A stretch of DNA of 64,000 nt, from the NCBI GenBank assembly GCA_964641395.1, contig CAZXKQ010000003.1, forward strand, positions 1 through 64,000. Direction: 5' to 3'. Positions 9,659 to 16,867 of the stretch are shown piece after piece. The notes beneath the pieces were generated by a model. That model was not told the DNA's origin. It did not search any database and saw only the letters and a list, made by a program, of their open reading frames with translations. The DNA is from CANQBR01 sp964641395. GTDB lineage: Bacteria; Bacillota; Negativicutes; Acidaminococcales; Acidaminococcaceae. Both the position numbers and the translations under genes were made by a program. Within the stretch, counting starts at the first letter, position 1. Every line of letters begins with the position of its first letter.

Positions 9659-10003
9659 ATGGAAAGGATAAAGGATAGCATAAGGAAATTTGAGGAAAAC
9701 GGCGTGTCAGATGTGGAACTGATAGCCCTTGTTTCCGCCACAAGTCGCGAGGTTATTTTTTACTGTACGATGGATGGAAGGAGGTACCAGTCCAACAACT
9801 TGATTGAAGAGGGTAAGCTGCCTGCCTCCGTAGTGGAGGGCTTTTACGATGAAATTACAGAGCTTGTAAGGAAGGATGTGAGGTTCAAGCGGGATAGGTT
9901 GAACATAATTATGGCCAGTGCTGTTAGGCTAAAGATTGATTATTACAGGAAGAACTGCAGCTCATACGATATTATCAAGAAGTGGAAGAAAGACCTGCTT
10001 TGA
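9659..10003 (+). CDS. Probable immunity protein, YezG-like
   Basis: A 114-residue protein from the ATG at 9659 with GGAGGAG upstream; the longer frame from 9623 lacks a ribosome-binding site. The pattern of an early EVIFYCT strand, a helical EGFYDEITELVRK segment and a late LKIDYYRKN followed by IIKKWKKDLL resembles YezG-family (DUF600) immunity proteins, which neutralise DNA/RNA non-specific nuclease toxins of the YeeF type. Position directly after such a nuclease supports this. Similarity is by pattern only, so family membership is probable rather than certain. The 105-bp gap to the toxin gene shows no strong terminator. Confidence 0.68.
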   Translation: MERIKDSIRKFEENGVSDVELIALVSATSREVIFYCTMDGRRYQSNNLIEEGKLPASVVEGFYDEITELVRKDVRFKRDRLNIIMASAVRLKIDYYRKNCSSYDIIKKWKKDLL

Positions 10004-10180
10004 CGCCTCCTTTCCCTAGGAGGCAGAGATATGGCTGCGTTACCAGGGGCGCTGGAGCAGGGTTTGCAGCTAGACTAAGAAATTGGCTGTCCCCTGGTTT
10101 ACTGCTAAGGTTAGGCGGCAGCCCTGTTTTGCACCTGTAGCTGCGATGCCATTTATAAGGCTCGCGAGCCCCAATCAAGC

Positions 10181-10211
10181 AAAGAGGCCCTCCCTCAGGA
10201 GGGCCTCTTTT
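10181..10211. terminator. Bidirectional rho-independent terminator
   Basis: A perfect 13-bp stem (AAAGAGGCCCTCC with its complement) with a CTCA loop, ending in T on both strands. It closes the toxin/immunity operon on the plus strand and interrupts the ATPase remnant on the minus strand. Confidence 0.88.
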
Positions 10212-10322
10212 GAATAGCCAATAGGACTTGCCGCGGCGGCGCAGACCGGTGATGACTTTTATCAGGCTGTTTTTTTCGCGGCGGAGCAAACGTTCCAGAT
10301 AAAGATCGCATTTGATGATCAC
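10206..10322 (-). pseudogene. Remnant N-terminus of a DUF4143-type AAA ATPase
   Basis: Read on the minus strand from 10322, 39 residues (beginning MIIKCDLYLERL, then LIKVITGLRRRGKS) match the start of the AAA ATPases that carry a C-terminal DUF4143 domain, which typically begin with a YL...L segment and an IKVITGIRRCGKST P-loop. Here the P-loop ends GKSY and the frame runs straight into the terminator hairpin at 10181-10211. The rest of the gene, normally around 400 residues, is missing. This is a decayed fragment, probably left by rearrangement at the island boundary. Confidence 0.6.
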
Positions 10323-10434
10323 GGCGCACCTCTATTTCCGACTTAGGTGTATTGCCACCTTTTTTCGTAATAGTCATAAGAGAGAAGGCTGGTGGAGGTT
10401 GCTGGTTTACCCCCCCTAGCCAGCAAAAAAGCCC

Positions 10435-10463
10435 TTGCGTCCCCCTCCCACTCGTGGTAAAAT
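10435..10463 (+). promoter_or_regulatory. Promoter of rpsB-tsf
   Basis: TTGCGT at 10435-10440, a 17-base spacer and TAAAAT at 10458-10463. It lies about 105 bases before rpsB, leaving a leader of roughly 100 nt in which ribosomal protein autoregulation could act. Confidence 0.7.
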
Positions 10464-10568
10464 AATAGGGCATGTTCTTGGGAATGTGCTTATTTTGCAC
10501 GCAGGCGAATACTGTTTACCCCGCCCTGGGGCAGCCTGCCTGCGGAAGGAAAAAACAGGAGGTTGGCT

Positions 10569-11321
10569 ATGGCAATCATCTCAATGAAACAACTGTTAGA
10601 GGCTGGCGTGCACTTCGGCCACCAGACTCGCCGCTGGAACCCTAAGATGGCCAAGTACATCTTCACCGAGCGTAACGGTATCTACATCATCGACCTGCAG
10701 AAGACCGTACGCAAGGTGGAGGAGGCCTACAACTTCGTAAAGGACGTAGTGGCCGCCGGAGACAGCCTGCTCTTCGTAGGCACCAAGAAGCAGGCCCAGG
10801 AGGCTATGCGGGAAGAGGCCACCAGGTGCAACATGCTCTACGTCAACGAGCGTTGGCTGGGGGGCATGCTCACCAACTTTAAGACCATCCAGACCCGTAT
10901 CGCCCGGCTGCGCAAGCTGGAGGCCATGGAGGCCGACGGCACCTTCGAGCTGCTGCCTAAGAAGGAGGTCATCCTCCTCCGCCACGAGATGGGCCGGCTC
11001 ACCAAGTACCTAGGCGGCATCAAGGAAATGAAGAAGCTGCCTGGCGCCCTCTTCATCGTGGATCCCCGCAAGGAGCACATCGCCGTGCTGGAAGCCCGCA
11101 AGCTGGGCATCCCCATCGTGGCTACGGTGGACACCAACTGCGATCCTGACGAGATCGACTACGTAATCCCTGCCAATGACGACGCCATCAGGGCCGTGAA
11201 GCTGTTGACCGCCAAGATGGCCGATGCCGTGCTGGAAGGCCGGCAGGGGATGCAGACGGAAGAAGAGGCTGCAGAGGCTGAAGAAGCCGCCGTCGAGGAA
11301 GCCGCCCCGGCAGCTGAATAG
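10569..11321 (+). CDS. rpsB: 30S ribosomal protein S2
   Basis: A 250-residue S2 protein with the family's opening MKQLLEAGVHFGHQTRRWNPKM and the internal LFVGTKKQAQEA and RWLGGMLTNFKT segments. The ATG at 10569 has AGGAGG six bases upstream. The C-terminus is a Glu/Ala-rich tail, common in this family. It sits on the small-subunit back and is needed for S1 binding. tsf follows after 11 bases, the usual bacterial arrangement. Codon use is strongly biased, as in highly expressed genes. Confidence 0.97.
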   Translation: MAIISMKQLLEAGVHFGHQTRRWNPKMAKYIFTERNGIYIIDLQKTVRKVEEAYNFVKDVVAAGDSLLFVGTKKQAQEAMREEATRCNMLYVNERWLGGMLTNFKTIQTRIARLRKLEAMEADGTFELLPKKEVILLRHEMGRLTKYLGGIKEMKKLPGALFIVDPRKEHIAVLEARKLGIPIVATVDTNCDPDEIDYVIPANDDAIRAVKLLTAKMADAVLEGRQGMQTEEEAAEAEEAAVEEAAPAAE

Positions 11322-11332
11322 GAGGAGAGGGT

Positions 11333-12211
11333 ATGGCTATTACTGCCGCTTTAGTAAAAGAACTGCGTGAGCGTACCGGTGCCGGCATGATGGACTGCAA
11401 GAAGGCCCTCACCGCCACCAACGGAGATATGGATAAGGCTATAGACTTTTTGCGGGAGAAGGGCCTGGCCGCCGCCGCTAAGAAGGCCAGCCGCATCGCC
11501 GCCGAGGGGGCTGTGGCCAGCTATGTCAGCCCCGACGCCAAGGTGGGCGTCATCGTGGAAGTGAACTGCGAAACCGACTTTGTGGCCAAGACCCCCGGCT
11601 TCCAGGACATGGCCAAGGCCATCGCCAAGCACATCGCCCTGACTAAGCCTGCGGACGTCCCTGCCCTGCTGGCCTCGGAGCTGGAGGGCCAGACTGTCAG
11701 CGCCCTGGTTACCGCCGCCATCGCCAAGATCGGCGAGAACATGGCCGTGCGCCGCTTTGCCCGCTTAGAGGCTGCCGAGGGGGGCCTGGTCGCCGCCTAC
11801 ATCCACATGGGCGGCAAGATCGGCACCCTGGTGAACCTGGTAGGGGGCTCCCCAGAGCTGGGCAAGGATCTGGCCATGCAGGTAGCCGCCGCCAATCCCC
11901 AGTACCTGAACCGGGAGCAGGTGCCTGCTGACGTGCTGGAGCACGAGAAGGCAGTGCAGAAGGAGAAGGCCCGCAACGAGGGCAAGCCGGAGAAGATCAT
12001 CGAGAAGATGGTCATGGGCCGCATCCAGAAGTTCTACAAGGATGTTTGCCTGGTGGATCAAGAGTTCGTCAAGGATCCGGACCTTAGCGTAGCCAAGCTT
12101 TTGCGGCAGCAGGGCGCCCAGGTGAGCGACTTCGCCCGCTTCCAGCTGGGAGAAGGCATAGAGAAGAAGAAGGAAGACTTTGCCGCTGAGGTTATGAGCC
12201 AGGTTAAATAA
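11333..12211 (+). CDS. tsf: Elongation factor Ts
   Basis: A 292-residue EF-Ts, the nucleotide exchange factor that regenerates EF-Tu-GTP. The N-terminal UBA-like domain starts ITAALVKELRERTGAGMMDCKKAL and the conserved NCETDFVAKT segment lies near residue 80, where EF-Ts contacts EF-Tu. Co-transcribed with rpsB and closed by a strong terminator. The pyrH-frr genes that often follow in bacteria are absent here. Confidence 0.97.
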   Translation: MAITAALVKELRERTGAGMMDCKKALTATNGDMDKAIDFLREKGLAAAAKKASRIAAEGAVASYVSPDAKVGVIVEVNCETDFVAKTPGFQDMAKAIAKHIALTKPADVPALLASELEGQTVSALVTAAIAKIGENMAVRRFARLEAAEGGLVAAYIHMGGKIGTLVNLVGGSPELGKDLAMQVAAANPQYLNREQVPADVLEHEKAVQKEKARNEGKPEKIIEKMVMGRIQKFYKDVCLVDQEFVKDPDLSVAKLLRQQGAQVSDFARFQLGEGIEKKKEDFAAEVMSQVK

Positions 12212-12225
12212 GCAGTTTCTTACGG

Positions 12226-12259
12226 CAGCCACAGAGCTTCGGCCCTGTGGCTGTTTTTT
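12226..12259 (+). terminator. Terminator after tsf
   Basis: A 9-bp stem CAGCCACAG/CTGTGGCTG with a 10-base loop, followed by six T. Ends the rpsB-tsf transcript. Confidence 0.88.
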
Positions 12260-12313
12260 AACCAGCCTGGCAGGGCCGCCCCGGCAGGGGGGCCCTGGGA
12301 AAGAGAGTCGGCT

Positions 12314-12889
12314 ATGGGTAAGTTGGTTTTGGTCCTGGGCGGCGCCCGCAGCGGCAAAAGCGCCTTCGCGGAGCGGTACTGCCTGGCGGCAGCCCCCTGC
12401 TGCGCCTACATCGCCACGGCGGAGATCCTGGACCAGGAGATGGAAGAGAGGGTGCGGCTGCACCAGGCCAGGCGGCAGCAGCGCTGGCTGAACTACGAGG
12501 CCCCCTACCAGGCGGAAAGGGTTTGGGCCCAGCTGCCGGAGGAGGCAGGGGCGGTCCTCTTCGACTGTGTGACTATCTATTTGGCCAATGCCATGTACGG
12601 CAGCAACCAGGAGGAGGGGGAGGCGGCGGCCAGGGGTCTGGCGGCCCTGGAGAAGGTCATCGCCGCCGCCCAGGCCCGGGAAGGGCTGACCGTCTTCGTT
12701 AGCAACGAGGTGGGCTGCGGCATCGTGCCGGAGACGGCCCTGGGCCGGGAGTACCGGGATGCGGCCGGCTGGGCCAACCAACGATTGGCGGCGGCCTGTG
12801 AGGAAGTCTATTACTGCCTGGCCGGTTTGGCCCTGGAGCTGAAGCAGCTGGCCCAGCCCTTGAGCCCTGCCCTGGCAGAGAAGGAGTAG
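12314..12889 (+). CDS. cobU: Adenosylcobinamide kinase / adenosylcobinamide-phosphate guanylyltransferase
   Basis: A 191-residue CobU. It phosphorylates adenosylcobinamide and then adds GMP to form adenosylcobinamide-GDP, the substrate of CobS. The P-loop GGARSGKS lies at residues 9-16, followed by YIATAEILDQEM and RVRLHQARR, the DCVTIYLAN segment and a VSNEVGCGIVP...RDAAGWANQ block typical of the family. First gene of a five-gene cobamide loop-assembly operon. There is no cobalamin riboswitch in the 54-base gap after the tsf terminator. Confidence 0.95.
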   Translation: MGKLVLVLGGARSGKSAFAERYCLAAAPCCAYIATAEILDQEMEERVRLHQARRQQRWLNYEAPYQAERVWAQLPEEAGAVLFDCVTIYLANAMYGSNQEEGEAAARGLAALEKVIAAAQAREGLTVFVSNEVGCGIVPETALGREYRDAAGWANQRLAAACEEVYYCLAGLALELKQLAQPLSPALAEKE

Positions 12890-12891
12890 GC

Positions 12892-13926
12892 ATGGAGAAG
12901 TACGCTATACCGCCGCTGGACCTAGAGGCAGGCAGGCAGGTGGCTGGCGCCCTAGGGGCCCTGGAAGAGAGCCCGGGGGAGCTGGGCCTGCTGCCGGTGC
13001 TGGCCGGCCAGTATGCGGCTATGCGGGGAGTGGGGCCGGCCCCAGGCAAGGCCGCCCAGGAGTGGACCCGGCTGCGGCCGGCCCTGTTGCTGATGTGCGG
13101 CGACCACGGCATCGTCCGCTACGGGGTCAGCGCCTTCCCCCAAGAAGTGACCCTGCAGATGATCAAAGGTTACCTGCGGGAGACTGCCGGGGCCAGCGTC
13201 CTGGCCCGCCATGCTAAGGCCCAGGTCTACGTCTGCGACGTAGGCACCGCCTTCAACCTGGCGGAGCAGGAAGGGGTCTACCAGAAGAAGGTGGCCTGGG
13301 GCACGGACGACTTCACCCAGGGCCCGGCTATGAGCCGCCAGCAGGCTGAGGCCGCCCTGGCAGTGGGGATGGAGCTGGCCGACCTGGCCATCGACGCCGG
13401 CCACAACCTGCTCTACACCGGGGAGATGGGCATAGCCAACACTACCTCCACCGCCGCCATCGCCGCCGCCTACCTAGGCTTGGAGCCCGCCCTCACCGTG
13501 GGGCGGGGCAGCGGTATCAACGATGAGCGCCTGGCCGTCAAACGCCAGGTGGTGGCCCGGGGGCTGGCGGTGAACCGGCCCAGGGTTAGGGACGCCCTGG
13601 ACGTGCTGTGCAAGGTGGGAGGCTACGACCATGCGGGCCTGGCCGGGGCCATCATAGCCGGCGCCCGCCGCCGGGTGCCTACGGTGGTAGACGGCTGCAA
13701 CGCCACTGCCGCCGCCCTCCTGGCGGTAGGCCTCTGTCCCGGCTGCCGGGACTACCTGTTCTGCAGCCACAGGAGCAGCGACCTCTCCCAGGAGAAGATG
13801 CTGGAGGAGCTGAGGCTGCAGCCCCTGGTAGAGGCCGGGCTGCGGCTGGGGGAGGGCACCGGGGCCGCCCTGGCCATCCCCATCCTGCAGGCGGCCCTGG
13901 ATCTGTATAGAGACTTAGGCAGGTGA
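12892..13926 (+). CDS. CobT-type phosphoribosyltransferase, possible ArsA-like subunit
   Basis: A 344-residue nicotinate-nucleotide:base phosphoribosyltransferase that activates the lower ligand of cobamides. Family motifs are CGDHGIVRYGVSAFPQEVT, GEMGIANTTSTAA, GRGSGINDE and, near the end, GEGTGAALA, whose Glu321 aligns with the catalytic glutamate of CobT. It starts two bases after cobU. A second, shorter CobT paralogue lies two genes downstream. Such a full-length plus divergent pair is the hallmark of ArsA/ArsB, which in Sporomusa ovata attach phenol or p-cresol instead of benzimidazoles. CobT activity is well supported; the ArsA assignment is inference. Confidence 0.9.
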   Translation: MEKYAIPPLDLEAGRQVAGALGALEESPGELGLLPVLAGQYAAMRGVGPAPGKAAQEWTRLRPALLLMCGDHGIVRYGVSAFPQEVTLQMIKGYLRETAGASVLARHAKAQVYVCDVGTAFNLAEQEGVYQKKVAWGTDDFTQGPAMSRQQAEAALAVGMELADLAIDAGHNLLYTGEMGIANTTSTAAIAAAYLGLEPALTVGRGSGINDERLAVKRQVVARGLAVNRPRVRDALDVLCKVGGYDHAGLAGAIIAGARRRVPTVVDGCNATAAALLAVGLCPGCRDYLFCSHRSSDLSQEKMLEELRLQPLVEAGLRLGEGTGAALAIPILQAALDLYRDLGR

Positions 13927-13931
13927 GGCTG

Positions 13932-14690
13932 ATGTGGTACGATTTCACTACCTGCCTCCAGTTTTTGACTAGGTGGCGGCTGGGAGGGGAGGGCCCCTGG
14001 CGGGAGGATCGTTTCTCCCGCAGCGTGCCCTACTTCCCCCTGGTAGGCTTGCTGCTAGGCCTGGCCATGGGAGGGGCCGCCTACCTCCTGGTCTATCTCA
14101 ACGTCCCCTACCTGCTGCGGGCCGCCCTCCTCATCCTGTGGGAGCTGGTCTGCTGCGGCTCCCTCCTCTACGACGGCTTTATGGACAGCTGCGACGGCCT
14201 CTTCAGCGCCAGGGACAGGGAGGGGATGCTGGCCATCATGAAGGACAGCCATGTAGGGGCCAACGCGGTCATCGGCCTCTGCTCCCTGCTGTTGGTGAAG
14301 TACGCCGCCCTGGCCAGCCTGCGGCCGGACGTGCTGCCCCCGGCCCTGGTAGTGCTCTACGTAGCCAGGTGCAGCCACATGGTGCTCTACATCTGCACCT
14401 TCCCCTGCGCCCGGCCCGACGGCCTGGGCCGCCTCTTCGCCGCCCACGCTAAGGCCGCCTACGTGTTCATCGCCCTGGCCTTCTACGCCTTGGTGCTGCT
14501 CCTCAGCGGGGCGGCCAGCCCGGCCTACCCTCTGGCGGCCCTGGTCAGCCTGGGCTGCAGCCTGCTGCTGGCCGGCTACGTGAAGGGGCAGCTGGGAGGC
14601 CTCACCGGCGACACCTACGGCTTCCTCAGCGAAGCCGCCACCCTGGTCTACCTAGTGGCCCTGCTAGTCTTAGGCAGGCTGCTCTTCTAA
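13932..14690 (+). CDS. cobS: Adenosylcobinamide-GDP ribazoletransferase
   Basis: A 252-residue polytopic membrane protein that joins adenosylcobinamide-GDP to the activated lower-ligand nucleotide, the last assembly step. FTTCLQFLTRW at the start, RFSRSVPYFPLVGLLLG, and YDGFMDSCDGLFSARDREGMLAIMKDSHVGA with its acidic residues are the family's signature. Start at 13932 (AGGTGAGG four bases upstream) gives six bases after the cobT stop; a GTG at 13923 would overlap it. It lies between the two CobT paralogues. Confidence 0.94.
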   Translation: MWYDFTTCLQFLTRWRLGGEGPWREDRFSRSVPYFPLVGLLLGLAMGGAAYLLVYLNVPYLLRAALLILWELVCCGSLLYDGFMDSCDGLFSARDREGMLAIMKDSHVGANAVIGLCSLLLVKYAALASLRPDVLPPALVVLYVARCSHMVLYICTFPCARPDGLGRLFAAHAKAAYVFIALAFYALVLLLSGAASPAYPLAALVSLGCSLLLAGYVKGQLGGLTGDTYGFLSEAATLVYLVALLVLGRLLF

Positions 14691-14701
14691 AGGAGCCTGA
14701 C

Positions 14702-15505
14702 ATGCATATAGAAGAGATCATCCAAAACATCACTCCTCCTTCCGCCCGTTGCCGCCAGCTGGCCCAGCAGCGCTTCGACCAGCTGATCAAGCCGGTAGGC
14801 TCCCTGGCCCTCCTGGAGGAGAACACCAGCCGCTACTGCGGCATCCTAGGCTCCGCAGACAAGGAGGGGCTGGCCTATCCCCGCCCCGCCCTGCTGGTCT
14901 TCGCCGACAGCGGCCACATGGCCAGGGTGGAGGCCCTGCTGCAGGGCCGGGATCCCCTCAACGTCCTGGCCAGGGCCAGCCAGAGCCAGGTCCACCCCCT
15001 TTTGGTCACCAGTACCACAGGGGCGGAGGCTGTGAACGAAGGCGTGGCCCTGGTGCAGGAACTGAAGGCGGAAGAGGGGCTGGGCCTGCTGGCCCTCAGC
15101 AGCCTGGCCCCGGCCGCTGACCAACTGGTGTACAGCGCCATGGTGGGGGCGGTGCTGGCCGCTGCCAGCCTGAAGCTGCCCCTCATCCTCGACGGGCTGG
15201 CCGCCCTGCAGGCGGCCCAAGGAGCGGAAGCCCTGGCTCCAGGGGTCCTGGCCTACTGTTTCGCCAGCCAGGCCAGCCGGGAGGAGGGCTGCGAGGAACT
15301 GCTCCGGCAGCTGGGCCTGACCCCGCCTCTGCGCCTAGAGGTGACCAGGGGCAGCGGCTGCGGCGCCGCCCTGGCCGTCACCATCTTCCAGGCCGGCATC
15401 AAGGTTTACAAGGAGATGGAGACCTTTGAGGAGGCAGGGGTGCACGTGGAGATGAAGGAATACTCCCATGCGGAAGAGGAGAGACGGCGGCAAGAGAAAG
15501 CCTAG
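14702..15505 (+). CDS. Divergent, shortened CobT paralogue, possible ArsB-like subunit
   Basis: A 267-residue CobT-family protein. It keeps the N-terminal PPSA...RFDQLIKPVGSLALLEE, the FADSGH segment (CGDHG in the full copy) and the C-terminal GSGCGAALA, but lacks the GRGSGINDE block and is about 75 residues shorter than its paralogue. At the catalytic glutamate position it appears to have Ser. In Sporomusa and Veillonella, ArsB is a CobT homologue that must pair with ArsA to activate phenolic ligands. Length, lost catalytic residue and operon position fit that role, but an inactive CobT duplicate cannot be excluded. RBS AAAGGAG lies upstream. Confidence 0.8.
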   Translation: MHIEEIIQNITPPSARCRQLAQQRFDQLIKPVGSLALLEENTSRYCGILGSADKEGLAYPRPALLVFADSGHMARVEALLQGRDPLNVLARASQSQVHPLLVTSTTGAEAVNEGVALVQELKAEEGLGLLALSSLAPAADQLVYSAMVGAVLAAASLKLPLILDGLAALQAAQGAEALAPGVLAYCFASQASREEGCEELLRQLGLTPPLRLEVTRGSGCGAALAVTIFQAGIKVYKEMETFEEAGVHVEMKEYSHAEEERRRQEKA

Positions 15506-15519
15506 GAGGTGAGGCTGGT

Positions 15520-16194
15520 ATGGGTAAGCTCTACCTGATCCGCCACGGTCAGACAGATTCTAACAACAGTAAGCAGCTACAGGGGCGCATGGACTACCCC
15601 CTCAACGCCAAGGGGATCCAGCAGTCCTACGCCCTGGCGGCCTACCTGCGCCCGGTGCACCTAGACGCCATCTACTGCAGCAGCATGCTGCGGGCCAGGA
15701 TGACCGCCGCCCCCCTGGCCATGGATCACAACCTGCCCTACAGGTGCACGGACCTGCTCCAGGAGATGAGCTTCGGGAAGTGGGAGGGGTTGCCCCTAGA
15801 TGAGATCAACCGGCGCTGGCCGGAGGAGATGAAGCTCTTTCTCACCAGGCCGGGGGACTGGCAGTCCCCTGGGGGCGAGAGCTTCGCCCAGGCAGTAGAG
15901 CGGGGGCGGCAGGCCCTGGATTACATCTTCGCCCAGGAGGGCCATGACAAGGACATAGCCATCGTCAGCCACGGGGGCATCATCCGCTGCCAGCTCTGTG
16001 CCATCCTAGGCCTGCCCTTGAACAACTTTTGGAAGCTGTGCGTCCACAATGTCAGCGTCAGCGTGGTCCTGGACTGGGACGGCAGCTTCATGGTGGAGCA
16101 CATCAACATCCGGGACTTCTACCAGGAGCCTCCCAGCGGCTTCTTCTCCTCCTTGCCCATAGGCCGCCAGGCCAAGGGGACGGCCATCCTGTAG
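15520..16194 (+). CDS. Histidine phosphatase, CobC-like (alpha-ribazole phosphatase)
   Basis: A 224-residue phosphoglycerate-mutase-type phosphatase. The catalytic LIRHGQTDSN motif is at residues 5-14 and SHGGIIRC carries the second histidine. Operon position after cobS and the CobT pair indicates it removes the 5'-phosphate during cobamide assembly (CobC role). The family is broad, so substrate comes from context. Last gene of the operon. Confidence 0.85.
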   Translation: MGKLYLIRHGQTDSNNSKQLQGRMDYPLNAKGIQQSYALAAYLRPVHLDAIYCSSMLRARMTAAPLAMDHNLPYRCTDLLQEMSFGKWEGLPLDEINRRWPEEMKLFLTRPGDWQSPGGESFAQAVERGRQALDYIFAQEGHDKDIAIVSHGGIIRCQLCAILGLPLNNFWKLCVHNVSVSVVLDWDGSFMVEHINIRDFYQEPPSGFFSSLPIGRQAKGTAIL

Positions 16195-16251
16195 GGGCGG
16201 CGGAGGTAAAATCTTCCTTAGAAATTATTTTTTCCCAGCCCTTTTTAGCCG

Positions 16252-16280
16252 TTGACTTTTCCCCAGGCTGCCATTATACT
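16252..16280 (+). promoter_or_regulatory. Strong promoter of the zinc-ribbon gene
   Basis: TTGACT at 16252-16257, 17-base spacer, TATACT at 16275-16280. Close to consensus. It leaves a leader of about 140 nt before the coding region, in which I see no clear riboswitch. Confidence 0.8.
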
Positions 16281-16423
16281 ATTACGTAGGTATCTCACGC
16301 AGCCCGCTTAGGTTTCCTCACTTCGCTGTCTCTCTATCATTCTTTTTGTAGACGACTAGGGAAGCAAGTAACATCTAAAAGTGCTCTTTGGGGTATGTCA
16401 GTTCTGCAAAAGGAGTGAAAAAA

Positions 16424-16714
16424 GTGAAAGAAGACAAGATTTTAACCTGTTGCGAGTGCCACAACGAGTTCGTATTCACTGCCTCTGAGCAGGAGTTTTA
16501 CGAAGAGAAGGGCTTCACCAACGAGCCCCGCCGCTGCCCCGCCTGCCGTCAGGCCCGCAAGCAGCGCTTAGGCATCAACTCTGAGCGGCCACAGCGGGAG
16601 TTATTCCCCGCCATCTGCGCCGAGTGCGGCAAGGAGACCATGGTTCCCTTCCGTCCCACCAATGACCGGCCGGTTTACTGCCGGGACTGCTTCAACGCCC
16701 GCCGGGGCCGTTAA
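16424..16714 (+). CDS. Small double zinc-ribbon protein
   Basis: A 96-residue protein, start GTG at 16424 with AAAAGGAG upstream; longer in-frame starts lack a site. Two treble-clef/ribbon halves are visible. CCECHNEFVFTASEQEFY...PRRCPACRQARKQR matches the probable zinc-binding domain zf-trcl (CxxC...CxxC). CAECGKET...VYCRDCFNARR is a second four-cysteine ribbon like those in the CxxC-x-CxxC protein group. It is highly basic between the ribbons and may bind nucleic acid. It stands alone with its own promoter and terminator and rich codon bias, which suggests high expression. Function unknown. Confidence 0.85.
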   Translation: MKEDKILTCCECHNEFVFTASEQEFYEEKGFTNEPRRCPACRQARKQRLGINSERPQRELFPAICAECGKETMVPFRPTNDRPVYCRDCFNARRGR

Positions 16715-16738
16715 GGGCAGTATCTGCTAGTTCTGCTA

Positions 16739-16769
16739 GGCACAGCTGCGGCTGTGCCTTTCCTTTTTG
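16739..16769 (+). terminator. Terminator after the zinc-ribbon gene
   Basis: An 8-bp GGCACAGC/GCTGTGCC stem with a TGCG loop, followed by TTTCCTTTTT. Confidence 0.87.
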
Positions 16770-16798
16770 CCTGCGGGGCCGCCTCCCCCTGCTTTTAT

Positions 16799-16827
16799 TT
16801 GCCAAAAGAGGTAAAAGGTTGTACAAT
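16799..16827 (+). promoter_or_regulatory. Promoter of the RNase G gene
   Basis: TTGCCA at 16799-16804, 17-base spacer, TACAAT at 16822-16827, about 40 bases before the start codon. Confidence 0.75.
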
Positions 16828-16867
16828 AAAAAAATAGCGAAGTTTTTCCCTGGGAAAGGAGCCCCCC

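Noticed and set aside
10005..10024. Hairpin directly after the immunity gene (GCCTCCT/AGGAGGC)
   Set aside because: There is no T-run after it, so it is not a convincing terminator; the one at 10181-10211 is much stronger.
10195..10500. Minus-strand open frame of about 100 residues upstream of rpsB
   Set aside because: It overlaps the rpsB promoter region and terminator, has low-complexity composition and no family resemblance. The ATPase remnant lies in a different frame.
12254..12313. Possible cobalamin riboswitch before cobU
   Set aside because: Only about 55 bases separate the tsf terminator from the start codon, too short for the element, and no B12-box-like sequence is visible.
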